This document shows, in pieces, positions 1-7,708 of a stretch of 64,000 nt of DNA. This DNA is from Modestobacter lapidis (GTDB taxonomy: Bacteria; Actinomycetota; Actinomycetes; Mycobacteriales; Geodermatophilaceae): positions 62,001 through 126,000 of the forward strand of contig JABAKE010000003.1 in assembly GCA_019779905.1 (NCBI GenBank), written 5' to 3'. The translations under genes were made by a program, and so were the position numbers. The notes beneath the pieces were generated by a model. That model did no database searches. It saw nothing but the letters and a program-made list of their open reading frames with translations, and was not told the origin of the DNA. Within the stretch, counting starts at the first letter, position 1; each line of letters begins with the position of its first letter.

Positions 1-1472
1 TGCTGCACCTGGAGAGCTTCGGCAACCCGCGGAAGTTCGCCCGGCTGGCCCGGCGGGTGGGGCGCACCAAGCCCGTCGTCGCGGTCAAGAGCGGCCGGCA
101 CGTGGGCATGACGGCGGGCCTGGCCGGCACCAGCGTCTCGGTGCCGGAGCAGTCGGTCGCCGCCCTGTTCGCTTCGGCCGGGGTGATCCGGGTCGAGACC
201 CTGTCCCAGCTCTTCGACGTCGGGACGCTGCTGGCCCACCAGCCGCTCCCGGCCGGCAACCGGATCGCGATCGTCGGCAACTCCACCGCGATGGGCGTCC
301 TGGTGGCCGACGCCGTCCTGGAGCAGGGGCTGGAGCTGGCCCACGACCGGCCGGTGGACATCGGCACCGCGGCCGGGCCGGAGGACTTCCGGGCCGCGCT
401 GGAGGCTGCGCTCGCCGACGACGGCGTCGACGCGGTCGTCGCGGTCTTCCTGCCGCCACTGCTGCGCGGGTCCCAGGTGTTCGGCCGGGTGCTCCGCGAG
501 GTGGCCGCCGGGGCGGAGAAGCCGGTGGCCGCCAACTTCCTCTCCACCGACGGCATCCCCGACGAGCTGGCCATCCGCGACGAGCACGACATGCCGGCCC
601 GCGGATCGGTGCCGTCCTTCTCCACGCCCGAGCGCGCGGTCACCGCGCTGGCCAAGGTCGCCGAGTACGCCCGCTGGCGGCGCCGTCCCACCGGGGTCGT
701 TCCCGATCTGGAGGGCATCGACGCGGCGGCCGCACGCGGGGTCGTCGCCCGGGTGGTGGCCGCCGCGCCGGCGGGCCGGTCGCTCACCGACGAGGAGACG
801 ATCGAGCTGCTCGGCGCCTACGGCGTGCCGATGCTCGGCACCCGCCGGGTCGTCGACGTCGACGCCGCGGTCGCGGCGGCCGAGGAGATCGGCTACCCGG
901 TCGTGCTGAAGTCCACCGCGCCGTGGCTGCGCGACCGTCGCGACCTGGGCGGCATGCGCTTCGACCTGGCCGACGCCGAGGACGTGCGCGCCGCGTTCGC
1001 CGCGATCCCGGCCGGCGACCCGGTGATCGTGCAGGAGCAGGCCGCACCCGGGGTGGCCACGGTCGTGGAGATCGTCGACGACCCGTCCTTCGGCGCGCTG
1101 GTCAGCTTCGGCCTGGGCGGGGTGGCCACCGACCTGCTCGGTGACCGCGCGTACCGCACTCTGCCGCTGACCGATCTGGACGCCGCGGAACTGGTCCGCG
1201 AACCCCGCGCCTGGCCGATCCTGGACGGTTACCGCGGGAGCGCTCCCGCCGATTCCGCCGCCCTGGAGAACCTGCTGCTGCGGGTCGCCCAGCTCGGTGA
1301 CGACCTGCCCGAGGTGCTGCGGCTGAGCCTCGAGCCGGTGATCGTCGGGCCCGCCGACGCCTGGCACGGTGGCCGGTCGCTCGTGGTGGCCGGCGCGTCG
1401 GTGCGGATCGGCCCGCCGACCGGCCGGCTCGCCCCCGGCCCGCGGCGGATGTTCCGGCCAGAGGGCAGCTGA
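1..1472 (+). CDS. Acyl-CoA synthetase (NDP-forming) family protein, 3' part
   Basis: The frame is already open at base 3 and runs 489 codons to a TGA, so the start lies outside the window. The visible part opens inside a succinyl-CoA-ligase-like flavodoxin fold (HLESFGNPRKFARLARRV, then KPVVAVKSGRH). It continues into an ATP-grasp domain of the acetate-CoA ligase beta type from about visible residue 259 (ELLGAYGVPM, YPVVLKS, VIVQEQ). This architecture is known from ADP-forming acyl-CoA synthetases and from actinobacterial fusions that carry an N-terminal GNAT acetyltransferase. The window cannot show whether a GNAT domain is present. The family recognition is firm, the substrate is unknown. 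Confidence 0.85.
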   Translation, partial: LHLESFGNPRKFARLARRVGRTKPVVAVKSGRHVGMTAGLAGTSVSVPEQSVAALFASAGVIRVETLSQLFDVGTLLAHQPLPAGNRIAIVGNSTAMGVLVADAVLEQGLELAHDRPVDIGTAAGPEDFRAALEAALADDGVDAVVAVFLPPLLRGSQVFGRVLREVAAGAEKPVAANFLSTDGIPDELAIRDEHDMPARGSVPSFSTPERAVTALAKVAEYARWRRRPTGVVPDLEGIDAAAARGVVARVVAAAPAGRSLTDEETIELLGAYGVPMLGTRRVVDVDAAVAAAEEIGYPVVLKSTAPWLRDRRDLGGMRFDLADAEDVRAAFAAIPAGDPVIVQEQAAPGVATVVEIVDDPSFGALVSFGLGGVATDLLGDRAYRTLPLTDLDAAELVREPRAWPILDGYRGSAPADSAALENLLLRVAQLGDDLPEVLRLSLEPVIVGPADAWHGGRSLVVAGASVRIGPPTGRLAPGPRRMFRPEGS

Positions 1473-1476
1473 GACG

Positions 1477-1517
1477 CGACAGGGCCGGTCACCTCGCAGA
1501 GGTGACCGGCCCTGTCG
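1477..1517. terminator. Bidirectional terminator hairpin
   Basis: An 18-bp perfect inverted repeat with a 5-nt loop lies between two convergent genes, 4 nt after the acyl-CoA synthetase stop and 10 nt from the sigB stop. It has no clear T tract, which is normal in high-GC actinobacteria. Confidence 0.8.
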
Positions 1518-1527
1518 TTCCATGCTT

Positions 1528-2511
1528 TTACCCCAGGTAGTCCCGCAGAGCGTCGGCGCGCTCGGGGTCGCGCAGCTTGGACATCGTCTCGCGCTCGATC
1601 TGCCGCACGCGCTCGCGGGACAGACCGAAGCGCTTGCCGATCTGCTCCAGCGTGCGCGGCTGGTTGCCGTCGAGGCCGAACCGCATGATCACGACGTCCC
1701 GCTCGCGCTCCTCCAGCGTCTGCAGGACGTTGCGCACGTCGCCCTTCATCATCTGGAAGGCGACGGCGTCCTCGGCGACGGCGGCGTCGGCGTCCTCGAT
1801 GAAGTCACCCAGCCGGGACTCCTCGTCGGCGCCCACGGTCTGGTCCAGGCTCACCAGGTCGCGGGAGTACTCGAGCAGCTCGGTGATCCGCTCCGGGGTC
1901 AGGTCGAGCTCCAGGCCCAGCTCCTCGGCGGTGGGCTCCCGCTCGAGCTCCTGGTGGATCCGGCGCCGGGTGCGGACGACCTTGTTCACCTGCTCGGCGA
2001 GGTGGACGGGCAGCCGGATGGTGCGGCCGGAGTCGGCCATCGCCCGGGTGATCGCCTGGCGGATCCACCACGTCGCGTAGGTCGAGAACTTGAAGCCCTT
2101 GGTGTAGTCGAACTTCTCCACGGCGCGGATCAGCCCGACGTTGCCCTCCTGGATGAGATCCAGGAACGTCATGCCGTGGCCGGTGTAGCGCTTGGCCACC
2201 GACACGACCAGCCGCAGGTTGGCCTCCAGCAGGTGGGCCTTGGCCGCCTTGCCGTCGGCGGCGAGGGTCTTGTAGTCGCGCTTGAGCGCGGGGGTCAGCT
2301 GCTTCTCGGCCAGCAGCCGGTCGGCGTACAGGCCGGCCTCGATCCGCTTGGCCAGCTCGACCTCCTGCTCGGCGGTCAGCAGCGCCGTCTTGCCGATGGT
2401 GTTGAGGTAGACGCGCACGAGGTCCGTCGACACCAGGCCGCTGGTGTCCGGAGCACGGCGGGGCGAGCGCACCTCGAGGGTGTCGGTGGGGGAGGTCTGC
2501 AGCAGCGTCAC
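1528..2511 (-). CDS. sigB: RNA polymerase sigma factor SigB, principal-like group 2
   Basis: This 327-residue sigma-70 factor has region 1.2 ([17 protein letters not shown]), the full region 2 including [19 protein letters not shown] and [14 protein letters not shown], region 3, and a region 4 helix-turn-helix ([19 protein letters not shown]). It lacks the long acidic/lysine-rich N-terminus of the SigA encoded 8.4 kb away. That, with its length, matches mycobacterial SigB or Streptomyces HrdA/C/D rather than the primary factor. I chose the GTG at 2511, preceded by AAGGA, over an in-frame extension that would run through the promoter region. SigB-type factors serve stationary phase and stress, and a SigH-like promoter lies upstream. 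Confidence 0.9.
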   Translation of the reverse strand: MTLLQTSPTDTLEVRSPRRAPDTSGLVSTDLVRVYLNTIGKTALLTAEQEVELAKRIEAGLYADRLLAEKQLTPALKRDYKTLAADGKAAKAHLLEANLRLVVSVAKRYTGHGMTFLDLIQEGNVGLIRAVEKFDYTKGFKFSTYATWWIRQAITRAMADSGRTIRLPVHLAEQVNKVVRTRRRIHQELEREPTAEELGLELDLTPERITELLEYSRDLVSLDQTVGADEESRLGDFIEDADAAVAEDAVAFQMMKGDVRNVLQTLEERERDVVIMRFGLDGNQPRTLEQIGKRFGLSRERVRQIERETMSKLRDPERADALRDYLG

Positions 2512-2812
2512 GATGTGTCTTCGTCCTTGCTCTGGGGTTCGGATGCGCCGCCCCGTCGATGGGCGCTGCATCCCGGCGTCTTGCGGTGCAGGGCGTCGAA
2601 CCGGGATCGCCGGAGGGGCCCTGCCTGCCTGATGTCCGGTGTGGTACATCGTGTCCAACGGTTCGGAGGGGCCCGGGTGTTCCACCGCGTCCCAACTCAC
2701 AGGCAACGTCCAGGTGCGGACGGCGGCCGGCACGGTGCCCGCCGGCGGTGCTGCCGATCCGGTGCTGGTACAGCAACCCCGCCCGGACGGGTGTTCCCCC
2801 GATGGGCGCCGC
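2512..2812 (-). other. sigB leader and promoter region, no gene seen
   Basis: These 301 bases separate the dtd stop from the sigB start. An open frame continues upstream from sigB to 2733, but its codon choice and composition look non-coding and the sigma factor family does not extend there. The only signal I can support is the ECF-type promoter at 2657-2683, which would give a leader of roughly 135 nt. Confidence 0.5.
2657..2683 (-). promoter_or_regulatory. SigH/SigR-like ECF promoter upstream of sigB
   Basis: On the minus strand GGAACA is followed after 17 nt by CGTT. This fits the GGAA-N16-20-GTT promoter pattern known for thiol-oxidative stress sigma factors of the SigH/SigR type. In mycobacteria sigB is a known target of such factors. 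The match is by eye and the start site is inferred. Confidence 0.42.
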
Positions 2813-3244
2813 TCAGACCTCGAGCTGGAGCGTCATCGGACCTTCGTTGACCGACGCGACCTGCATCCGGGCGCCGAAGACACCGGTGCCGACGGGTGTT
2901 CCGCGGCGACGCAGCTCGGCGACGACCTCGTCGACCAGCGGCTCGGCCACCTCGCCGGGGGCGGCCTCGGACCAGGAGGGCCGGCGCCCCTTGCGGGTGT
3001 CGGCGTAGAGGGTGAACTGGCTGACCACCAGCACCGCCAGGCCCAGGTCACCGACCGAGCGGGCGCCGTCCCCGGTCGGGAACACCCGCAGTTCGTGGAC
3101 CTTCCGGGCCAGCGACCGGGCCCGGTCGGCGTCGTCGTCCCGGCCGGCGCCGACCAGCGCGAGCAGGCCGGTGCCGATCGACCCGACGACCTGCCCGTCC
3201 ACGGTCACCGACGCCGAGCTCACCCGGGTCACCACCGCACGCAT
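2813..3244 (-). CDS. dtd: D-aminoacyl-tRNA deacylase
   Basis: This 143-residue cytoplasmic proofreading enzyme hydrolyses D-amino acids (and glycine on tRNA-Ala) from mischarged tRNAs. The [17 protein letters not shown] block carries the Thr-containing SQFTL motif, and the C-terminal NEGPMTL matches the Gly-cisPro motif that excludes L-amino acids. The length is typical. The ATG start is preceded at 6 nt by GAGGAT, a possible leaderless -10. It lies upstream of sigB on the same strand, but the 301-nt gap and separate promoter argue against a tight operon. Confidence 0.93.
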   Translation of the reverse strand: MRAVVTRVSSASVTVDGQVVGSIGTGLLALVGAGRDDDADRARSLARKVHELRVFPTGDGARSVGDLGLAVLVVSQFTLYADTRKGRRPSWSEAAPGEVAEPLVDEVVAELRRRGTPVGTGVFGARMQVASVNEGPMTLQLEV

Positions 3245-3451
3245 CCGCTCATCCTCGCCGGTGCCGGCGGGCGGCAGGACCCCGGTGCCCGACGACCCGC
3301 CACCTCGGCCAGGACGACACCACCGACGCGCGGCTCGGGCATGATCCACGGCCGGCGCCCGGTCCGGGGGAGTCCGGAGCCGTCGGTGCCCGCCGTCCCC
3401 GCTGTGTCCCGAACCGGGCGTGGCCACCTGAACGACGAGGAGTCCCGCCCG

Positions 3452-4216
3452 ATGCCGACCGCCGCCGACATGACCGGAAGCGGCCTGCCGCTGGCGGGCC
3501 TGGTGGCCGCCGGTGCGCTGATGCTCGCGCAGGTGCTCGTGCCGCAGTTGCGCCGGGGCGTGTCCCCCGGTTCGGTGTGGTTCCAGTCGCTCGCCGGTGG
3601 ACTGGCCGTCGCCTATGTCTTCGCCCGTCTGCTCCCCGACCTGGCCCAGGCGGCCACGGCGCCTCCTGCCGACCTCCCGGAGGGGCTGTTCGGGCTGCTG
3701 GCGGACCATGCGTTCCTCGTTGCGCTGGCGGGCCTGCTGGCGTACTACGCGGTGCTCGATCGGGCCCAGGACCAGGATCGCCGGGAGCAGCGGGAGCGGG
3801 GCGGCATACCGACGCCGTGGCCGTTCTGGGCGAGCGGCGCCCTGTACCTCGTCTTCAACCTCTTCGTCGGCTACCTGCTGGTGCACCAGGTGCGGCCCGG
3901 TCCGACGGAGTTGGTCCTCTACACGGTCGCGTTGTCCGCCCGGTACCTCGCCGGGGAGATCGCGCTGCGCGACCAGGACCCGTACAGCTATGACCGGCTG
4001 GGGCGGTGGATCCTGGCCGCGGGGGTCCTGGCGGGGTGGGGGCTCGGCGCCGCGATCGACCTCGGGGACGCGGCGGTGAGCGTCTTCTCCGCGCTGCTGA
4101 CCGGCTCGATCATCCTCACCAGTCTGAAGCAGCAACTGCCCGCCGCGGGACAGGTGCGCCTTTCCGTGTTCGCCGGTGCCTGCCTCGCCTTCACGGCCCT
4201 GCTGCTCGCGCTCTGA
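3452..4216 (+). CDS. Multi-pass membrane protein, remotely ZIP-like
   Basis: The 254-residue protein is dominated by hydrophobic segments, about seven or eight predicted membrane helices. An early GGLAVAYVFARLLPDL and a late LLTGSIILTSLKQQLP recall the helix II and C-terminal blocks of ZIP metal transporters. The histidines that bind metal in classical ZIP proteins are not evident. It could be a divergent transporter or an unrelated membrane protein, and I do not assign a substrate. The ATG at 3452 begins the first hydrophobic segment. Confidence 0.6.
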   Translation: MPTAADMTGSGLPLAGLVAAGALMLAQVLVPQLRRGVSPGSVWFQSLAGGLAVAYVFARLLPDLAQAATAPPADLPEGLFGLLADHAFLVALAGLLAYYAVLDRAQDQDRREQRERGGIPTPWPFWASGALYLVFNLFVGYLLVHQVRPGPTELVLYTVALSARYLAGEIALRDQDPYSYDRLGRWILAAGVLAGWGLGAAIDLGDAAVSVFSALLTGSIILTSLKQQLPAAGQVRLSVFAGACLAFTALLLAL

Positions 4217-4308
4217 CCGGTGCCGGCATAGCCCGGCCGCGTTGCTGGGCACAACCGTGGGACTTGCCGGTCCAGCAACGAGGGCCGCAACTGAGGGAGG
4301 TGCACGGG

Positions 4309-4788
4309 ATGGACGCGCAGGAGTGGCACGCCGACCTCCGGGACCGATTCGAGGAGCTGATCGACCAGTACCGCTCGGCCCTGCACGATGCGCTCGACGG
4401 TCTCACCGAGGAGGAAGGCCGGCTGCGCCTGGTCCCGTCCCGGACGACGTTGCTCGGCCTGCTCACACACGTGACGTACGTCGAGGGGGTGTGGTTCGAC
4501 CAGGCGCTGACGGGGCGGTCGAACCACGAGGTCGGCATCCCCGCGACCCCGGACAGCTCGTTCCGGCTGCGCCCGGAGGACACCATCGCATCGGTTCAGC
4601 AGGCTCACCGGGAACGCTGCGCGAGGTCTCGGGAGGCGGTCGCGGCCCTGGCCCTCGGGGACGTGGTCACCGGCCGCGGGGAGCGCCCGGTGTGGGCGCT
4701 CTACGTCCAGGTGCTCCGCGAGCTCGCCCACCACTGCGGCCACGCCGACGTCCTGCGGGAGCAGGTGCTCGCGCGCCGGGCCGGCTGA
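4309..4788 (+). CDS. DinB/DUF664 family protein
   Basis: This 159-residue protein opens with a helical stretch and the pattern LLGLLTHVTYVEGVWFDQAL, followed near the C-terminus by LRELAHHCGHADVLREQV. The His residues in LTHV and in the AHHCGHAD block are the expected metal ligands of the DinB/YfiT four-helix bundle. Members include thiol transferases for mycothiol or bacillithiol and many uncharacterised proteins. A GGGAGG ribosome-binding site lies 8 nt before the ATG. Family confidence is high, the reaction is unknown. Confidence 0.8.
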   Translation: MDAQEWHADLRDRFEELIDQYRSALHDALDGLTEEEGRLRLVPSRTTLLGLLTHVTYVEGVWFDQALTGRSNHEVGIPATPDSSFRLRPEDTIASVQQAHRERCARSREAVAALALGDVVTGRGERPVWALYVQVLRELAHHCGHADVLREQVLARRAG

Positions 4789-4854
4789 CCCCGTCGAGGA
4801 GCGACCCTGCTGGCAGGTGATTGCGCGGGGGGCGCCCTGCGGCACCATCTCCAC

Positions 4855-5451
4855 GTGCCCACCCTCCGCATCGCCCAGGACGACGCCGCCGACGAGCTGC
4901 TCGGGCGCGACCCGCTCGCCCTGCTCATCGGAATGCTGCTGGACCAGCAGTTCCCGATGGAACGGGCCTTCGCCGCACCCCGGCTGCTGGCCGACCGGCT
5001 GGGCGTCGAGGCGCTCTCGGCCGTGGAGCTGGCCGGGTGCGACCCCGAGGTGCTGCTCGGGCACTTCCAGGGTCCGCCCGCGCTGCACCGGTACCCCGGT
5101 TCGATGGCCGCCCGCACCCAGGAGCTGGCCCGGCTGCTGGTCGAGCGCTACGACGGCCGGGCCGATGCCCTGTGGGCCGACGCCCCCGACGGCGCCACCC
5201 TGCTGCGCCGGCTGCGCGATCTACCCGGCTTCGGCGCCCAGAAGGCGACGATCCTGCTGGCGTTGCTGGGCAAGCAGTACGGCGTCACGCCGCCGGGCTG
5301 GCGCGAGGCGGCGGGGCAGTACGGCGAGGACGGCGCCCGCCGTTCGGTCGCCGACGTCACCGGCCCGACCTCGCTGGCGGAGGTGCGCAGCACCAAGCAG
5401 CAGGCCAAGCAGGCCGCCAGAGCGGCGAAGGCGGCCGGGGCGGAGGCCTGA
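4855..5451 (+). CDS. HhH-GPD-type base excision repair protein, divergent
   Basis: The 198-residue protein has the helical DNA-glycosylase fold signature LLIGMLLDQQFPMERAF near residues 22-38 and a helix-hairpin-helix around LRDLPGFGAQKATILLALL. It matches an actinobacterial HhH-GPD subfamily of unknown substrate. The catalytic Asp usually found about 20 residues after the hairpin in this superfamily is not obvious in LLGKQYGVTPPGW, so it may use another residue or only bind DNA. The C-terminus is an Ala/Lys/Gln-rich tail. The GTG start is preceded at 6 nt by CACCAT, a weak leaderless -10. Confidence 0.78.
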   Translation: MPTLRIAQDDAADELLGRDPLALLIGMLLDQQFPMERAFAAPRLLADRLGVEALSAVELAGCDPEVLLGHFQGPPALHRYPGSMAARTQELARLLVERYDGRADALWADAPDGATLLRRLRDLPGFGAQKATILLALLGKQYGVTPPGWREAAGQYGEDGARRSVADVTGPTSLAEVRSTKQQAKQAARAAKAAGAEA

Positions 5452-5636
5452 CGCCGACCCTGCCGCGCCCGGACGACGCTCCTGCGGTCCCCTCCGGATC
5501 GACGCCCCCGGGTACCTGCACGGCGTGCGATCCGGTGGCACGATGGAACCCAGGAGTCGGGGAACTCCGCGGGCCGGGCGACCATCGCACGGGCGCGCGC
5601 CGCCCACCACCCCGGCCAGTCCAGGGAAGGGCGTCC

Positions 5637-5990
5637 GTGGCCTCCAGCCAGCAGCTGCCGCACCGTGCACCGTCCGGAGCCACCCGGTCGGACCCGGTTC
5701 TCATCACCGAGGCCGAGCCCAGCCAGGTCGACCAGCACGCCGCCCGGAAGAAGCGCTACGTCATCACCATGGCCATCCGTGGGGTCAGCCTCCTCATGGC
5801 CGCGGTCACCTACCAGATCGTCTGGCTCATGATCATCTTCGCCGTCCTCGGGACGGTGCTGCCCTGGATCGCCGTCGTCATGGCCAACGACCGGCCGCCG
5901 AAGAAGCGGCTGGACGTGAACCGTTACGCCGCCCCGCGGCCCGACCGCATCCTGGAATCCGGACCGCAGTCCCGCGTCATCGACATGTGA
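5637..5990 (+). CDS. DUF3099 domain membrane protein
   Basis: This is a 117-residue protein with a polar N-terminus, the block KKRYVITMAIRGVSLLMAAV, two membrane helices, and the tail NDRPPKKRLDVNRY that typifies DUF3099 in actinobacteria. The GTG start at 5637 follows a GGAAGGG ribosome-binding site. Homologues sit beside DUF3039, BrkB and sigma-factor genes, as here. The function is unknown. The 185 nt upstream hold no recognisable gene. Confidence 0.82.
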   Translation: MASSQQLPHRAPSGATRSDPVLITEAEPSQVDQHAARKKRYVITMAIRGVSLLMAAVTYQIVWLMIIFAVLGTVLPWIAVVMANDRPPKKRLDVNRYAAPRPDRILESGPQSRVIDM

Positions 5991-6148
5991 GAGCGTCGGC
6001 GACCTCGGGGGAGAGCACCGGGCCGGGCGCGCCCGGGGATCCGGCGGTCGGGGCAGGGGTGCTCTGCACCCTGTCATCATGGACGGCGACGTGGCGCGCC
6101 ACGGGAGGCCCCCGGTGCCGCGCCCGACCACCGACCCAGGGAGCAGCC

Positions 6149-6379
6149 GTGAGCAGCAGCGACATCCTCGAGCGCCCGGACGTCCGGGAAGCCGACACCG
6201 GCAACGCCAACGAGGTGTTCCACTACGTCCGGAAGAACAAGATCGCCGAAAGCGCCGTCATGGGAACCATGGTGGAGGCGCTGTGCGGCGAGGTCTTCCC
6301 GGTGACCAAGACCCCCAAGCCCGGCAGCCCGGTGTGCCCGGCCTGCAAGGAGGTCTACGAGCAGCTGAAGAAGGAGTGA
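6149..6379 (+). CDS. DUF3039 domain protein
   Basis: This is a 76-residue protein with the DUF3039 core: HYVRKNKIAESAVMGTMVEALCGEVF, then VCPACKEVYEQL. The CPAC pair and the earlier Cys suggest a small zinc-binding module. It is nearly restricted to actinobacteria and has no known function. The GTG start follows a weak GGGAG site. It converges on the BrkB gene, with 64 nt between the two stops. Confidence 0.85.
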   Translation: MSSSDILERPDVREADTGNANEVFHYVRKNKIAESAVMGTMVEALCGEVFPVTKTPKPGSPVCPACKEVYEQLKKE

Positions 6380-6443
6380 CGGAGCGACCGGCGCCGGGCG
6401 GCACCTGGCCGCGGGAAGGCCGGTAGGCCGAAGGTGGGTGCGG

Positions 6444-7601
6444 CTACCGGAGCCCGAGCTTCCGTGCCTCCTGCGCCATCTTCGCTTCCCGGCGGCGGCG
6501 CCGGCGCTCGTCGTGCCGGCGCTGCTGGGACGGCCAGCGTGCCTCGACCGTCGCGTTGAGCTCGGCGCCCAGCAGGATCGACATGCCCAGCAGGAAGCAG
6601 TACAGCAGCGCCGCGATCGGGGCGGCCAGGGCGCCGTAGGGCAATGCGGTGGTGAGGATGTCGGCGACGTAGCCCCGCAGGACCACCGCGGCGGCCAGGA
6701 AGAACCCGACGGCGAACAGGGCGCCCGGCAGGTGCCGGAGCCACGGGGTCCGCCGCGGCAGGGTCACGTGGTAGAAGCTGCAGAGCACCAGGATGAGGCC
6801 GACCACCACCACCGGCCAGTACACGGCGCCGACCAGCACTCCCGCGGTGTCCTGGTACTCGGCCGGGAACAGCGACACCAGCACGCCGGGGCCCAGCACG
6901 AGCAGCGGCAGCGTCAGGACGGCGCTCACCAGGCCCACCACGAACAGCCACAGGGCCATCAGCCGAGTGCGGATCGGTCCGCGCACGTCACGCTGGTCGT
7001 AGGCGATCACCACGGTGTTCATGAACGTGGCCGTCGCCGAGGAGCCCGCCCACAGCGACAGCAGGAAGCCGACGCTGACCACCTCCAGGCGCCCCGATCC
7101 CAGGATGTCGTTCAACGTGGGCTGGACCAGGGTGTCCACGACGCTGGGCGTCAGGCCCTCCGAGGCGAGGTCCACCAGGCGGTCCTCGATCTGCTCCACC
7201 TGGTCGGTGCCGATCCAGTCGCCGAGGTAGCCCAGCGAACCCAGCAGCCCGATGAGCAGCGGAGGCACGGACAGCACCTGCCAGAAGGCGGCCTCGGCGG
7301 ACAATCCGAGGATCCGGTCGGACCAGGCCTTCGCCGCGGTGCGGCCCAGCACCTGCAGCGGCACCCGGACCGGCGTCAGCAGGCGGCGCACCGAGCGACG
7401 CACCACCCCGCCCGACGGGGCGGCCGCCGGAGCCTCCGGGGTGTCCGGGTCCCGGTCGCCGCTGTCCGCGGCGGCACCCGCGGAGCCGTCGGCCGGCGCC
7501 GCCCCGGAGCCTGCCGCCGGTGCGCCCGGGGTGCGTCCTTCCAGGTCATCGGGGTGCGCCGAGGCGCGCGGCAGGACAGGGGGCACCCGATCAGTGTGCA
7601 C
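6444..7601 (-). CDS. YihY/BrkB family integral membrane protein
   Basis: A proline/alanine-rich cytoplasmic N-terminus precedes a core with six membrane segments. Recognisable blocks are SAEAAFWQVLSVPPLLIGLLG, LWAGSSATATFMNTVVIAYD, HLPGALFAVGFF and LPYGALAAPIAALLYCF. A basic C-terminal tail (RRRRREAKMAQEARKL) follows. The family was once called ribonuclease BN but is now regarded as a membrane protein of uncertain transport role. The start is uncertain: GTG codons at 7640, 7601 and 7586 are all possible and none has a strong ribosome-binding site. It lies 107 nt downstream of the VanW gene on the same strand. Confidence 0.85.
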   Translation of the reverse strand: MHTDRVPPVLPRASAHPDDLEGRTPGAPAAGSGAAPADGSAGAAADSGDRDPDTPEAPAAAPSGGVVRRSVRRLLTPVRVPLQVLGRTAAKAWSDRILGLSAEAAFWQVLSVPPLLIGLLGSLGYLGDWIGTDQVEQIEDRLVDLASEGLTPSVVDTLVQPTLNDILGSGRLEVVSVGFLLSLWAGSSATATFMNTVVIAYDQRDVRGPIRTRLMALWLFVVGLVSAVLTLPLLVLGPGVLVSLFPAEYQDTAGVLVGAVYWPVVVVGLILVLCSFYHVTLPRRTPWLRHLPGALFAVGFFLAAAVVLRGYVADILTTALPYGALAAPIAALLYCFLLGMSILLGAELNATVEARWPSQQRRHDERRRRRREAKMAQEARKLGLR

Positions 7602-7708
7602 GGCCCGGGGCGCCGACGCGCCGCCCCGGGCCGCCGACACCCACCCGGAGGGGGCAGCCGGCCGCCTGCGGCGCAGCAGTCCCGCGCACCCCAGGCCGGC
7701 TCCCCGGA

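Noticed and set aside
2512-2733. In-frame N-terminal extension of SigB
   Set aside because: It lacks family similarity, and it overlaps the likely promoter and leader. The GTG at 2511 gives the usual SigB length.
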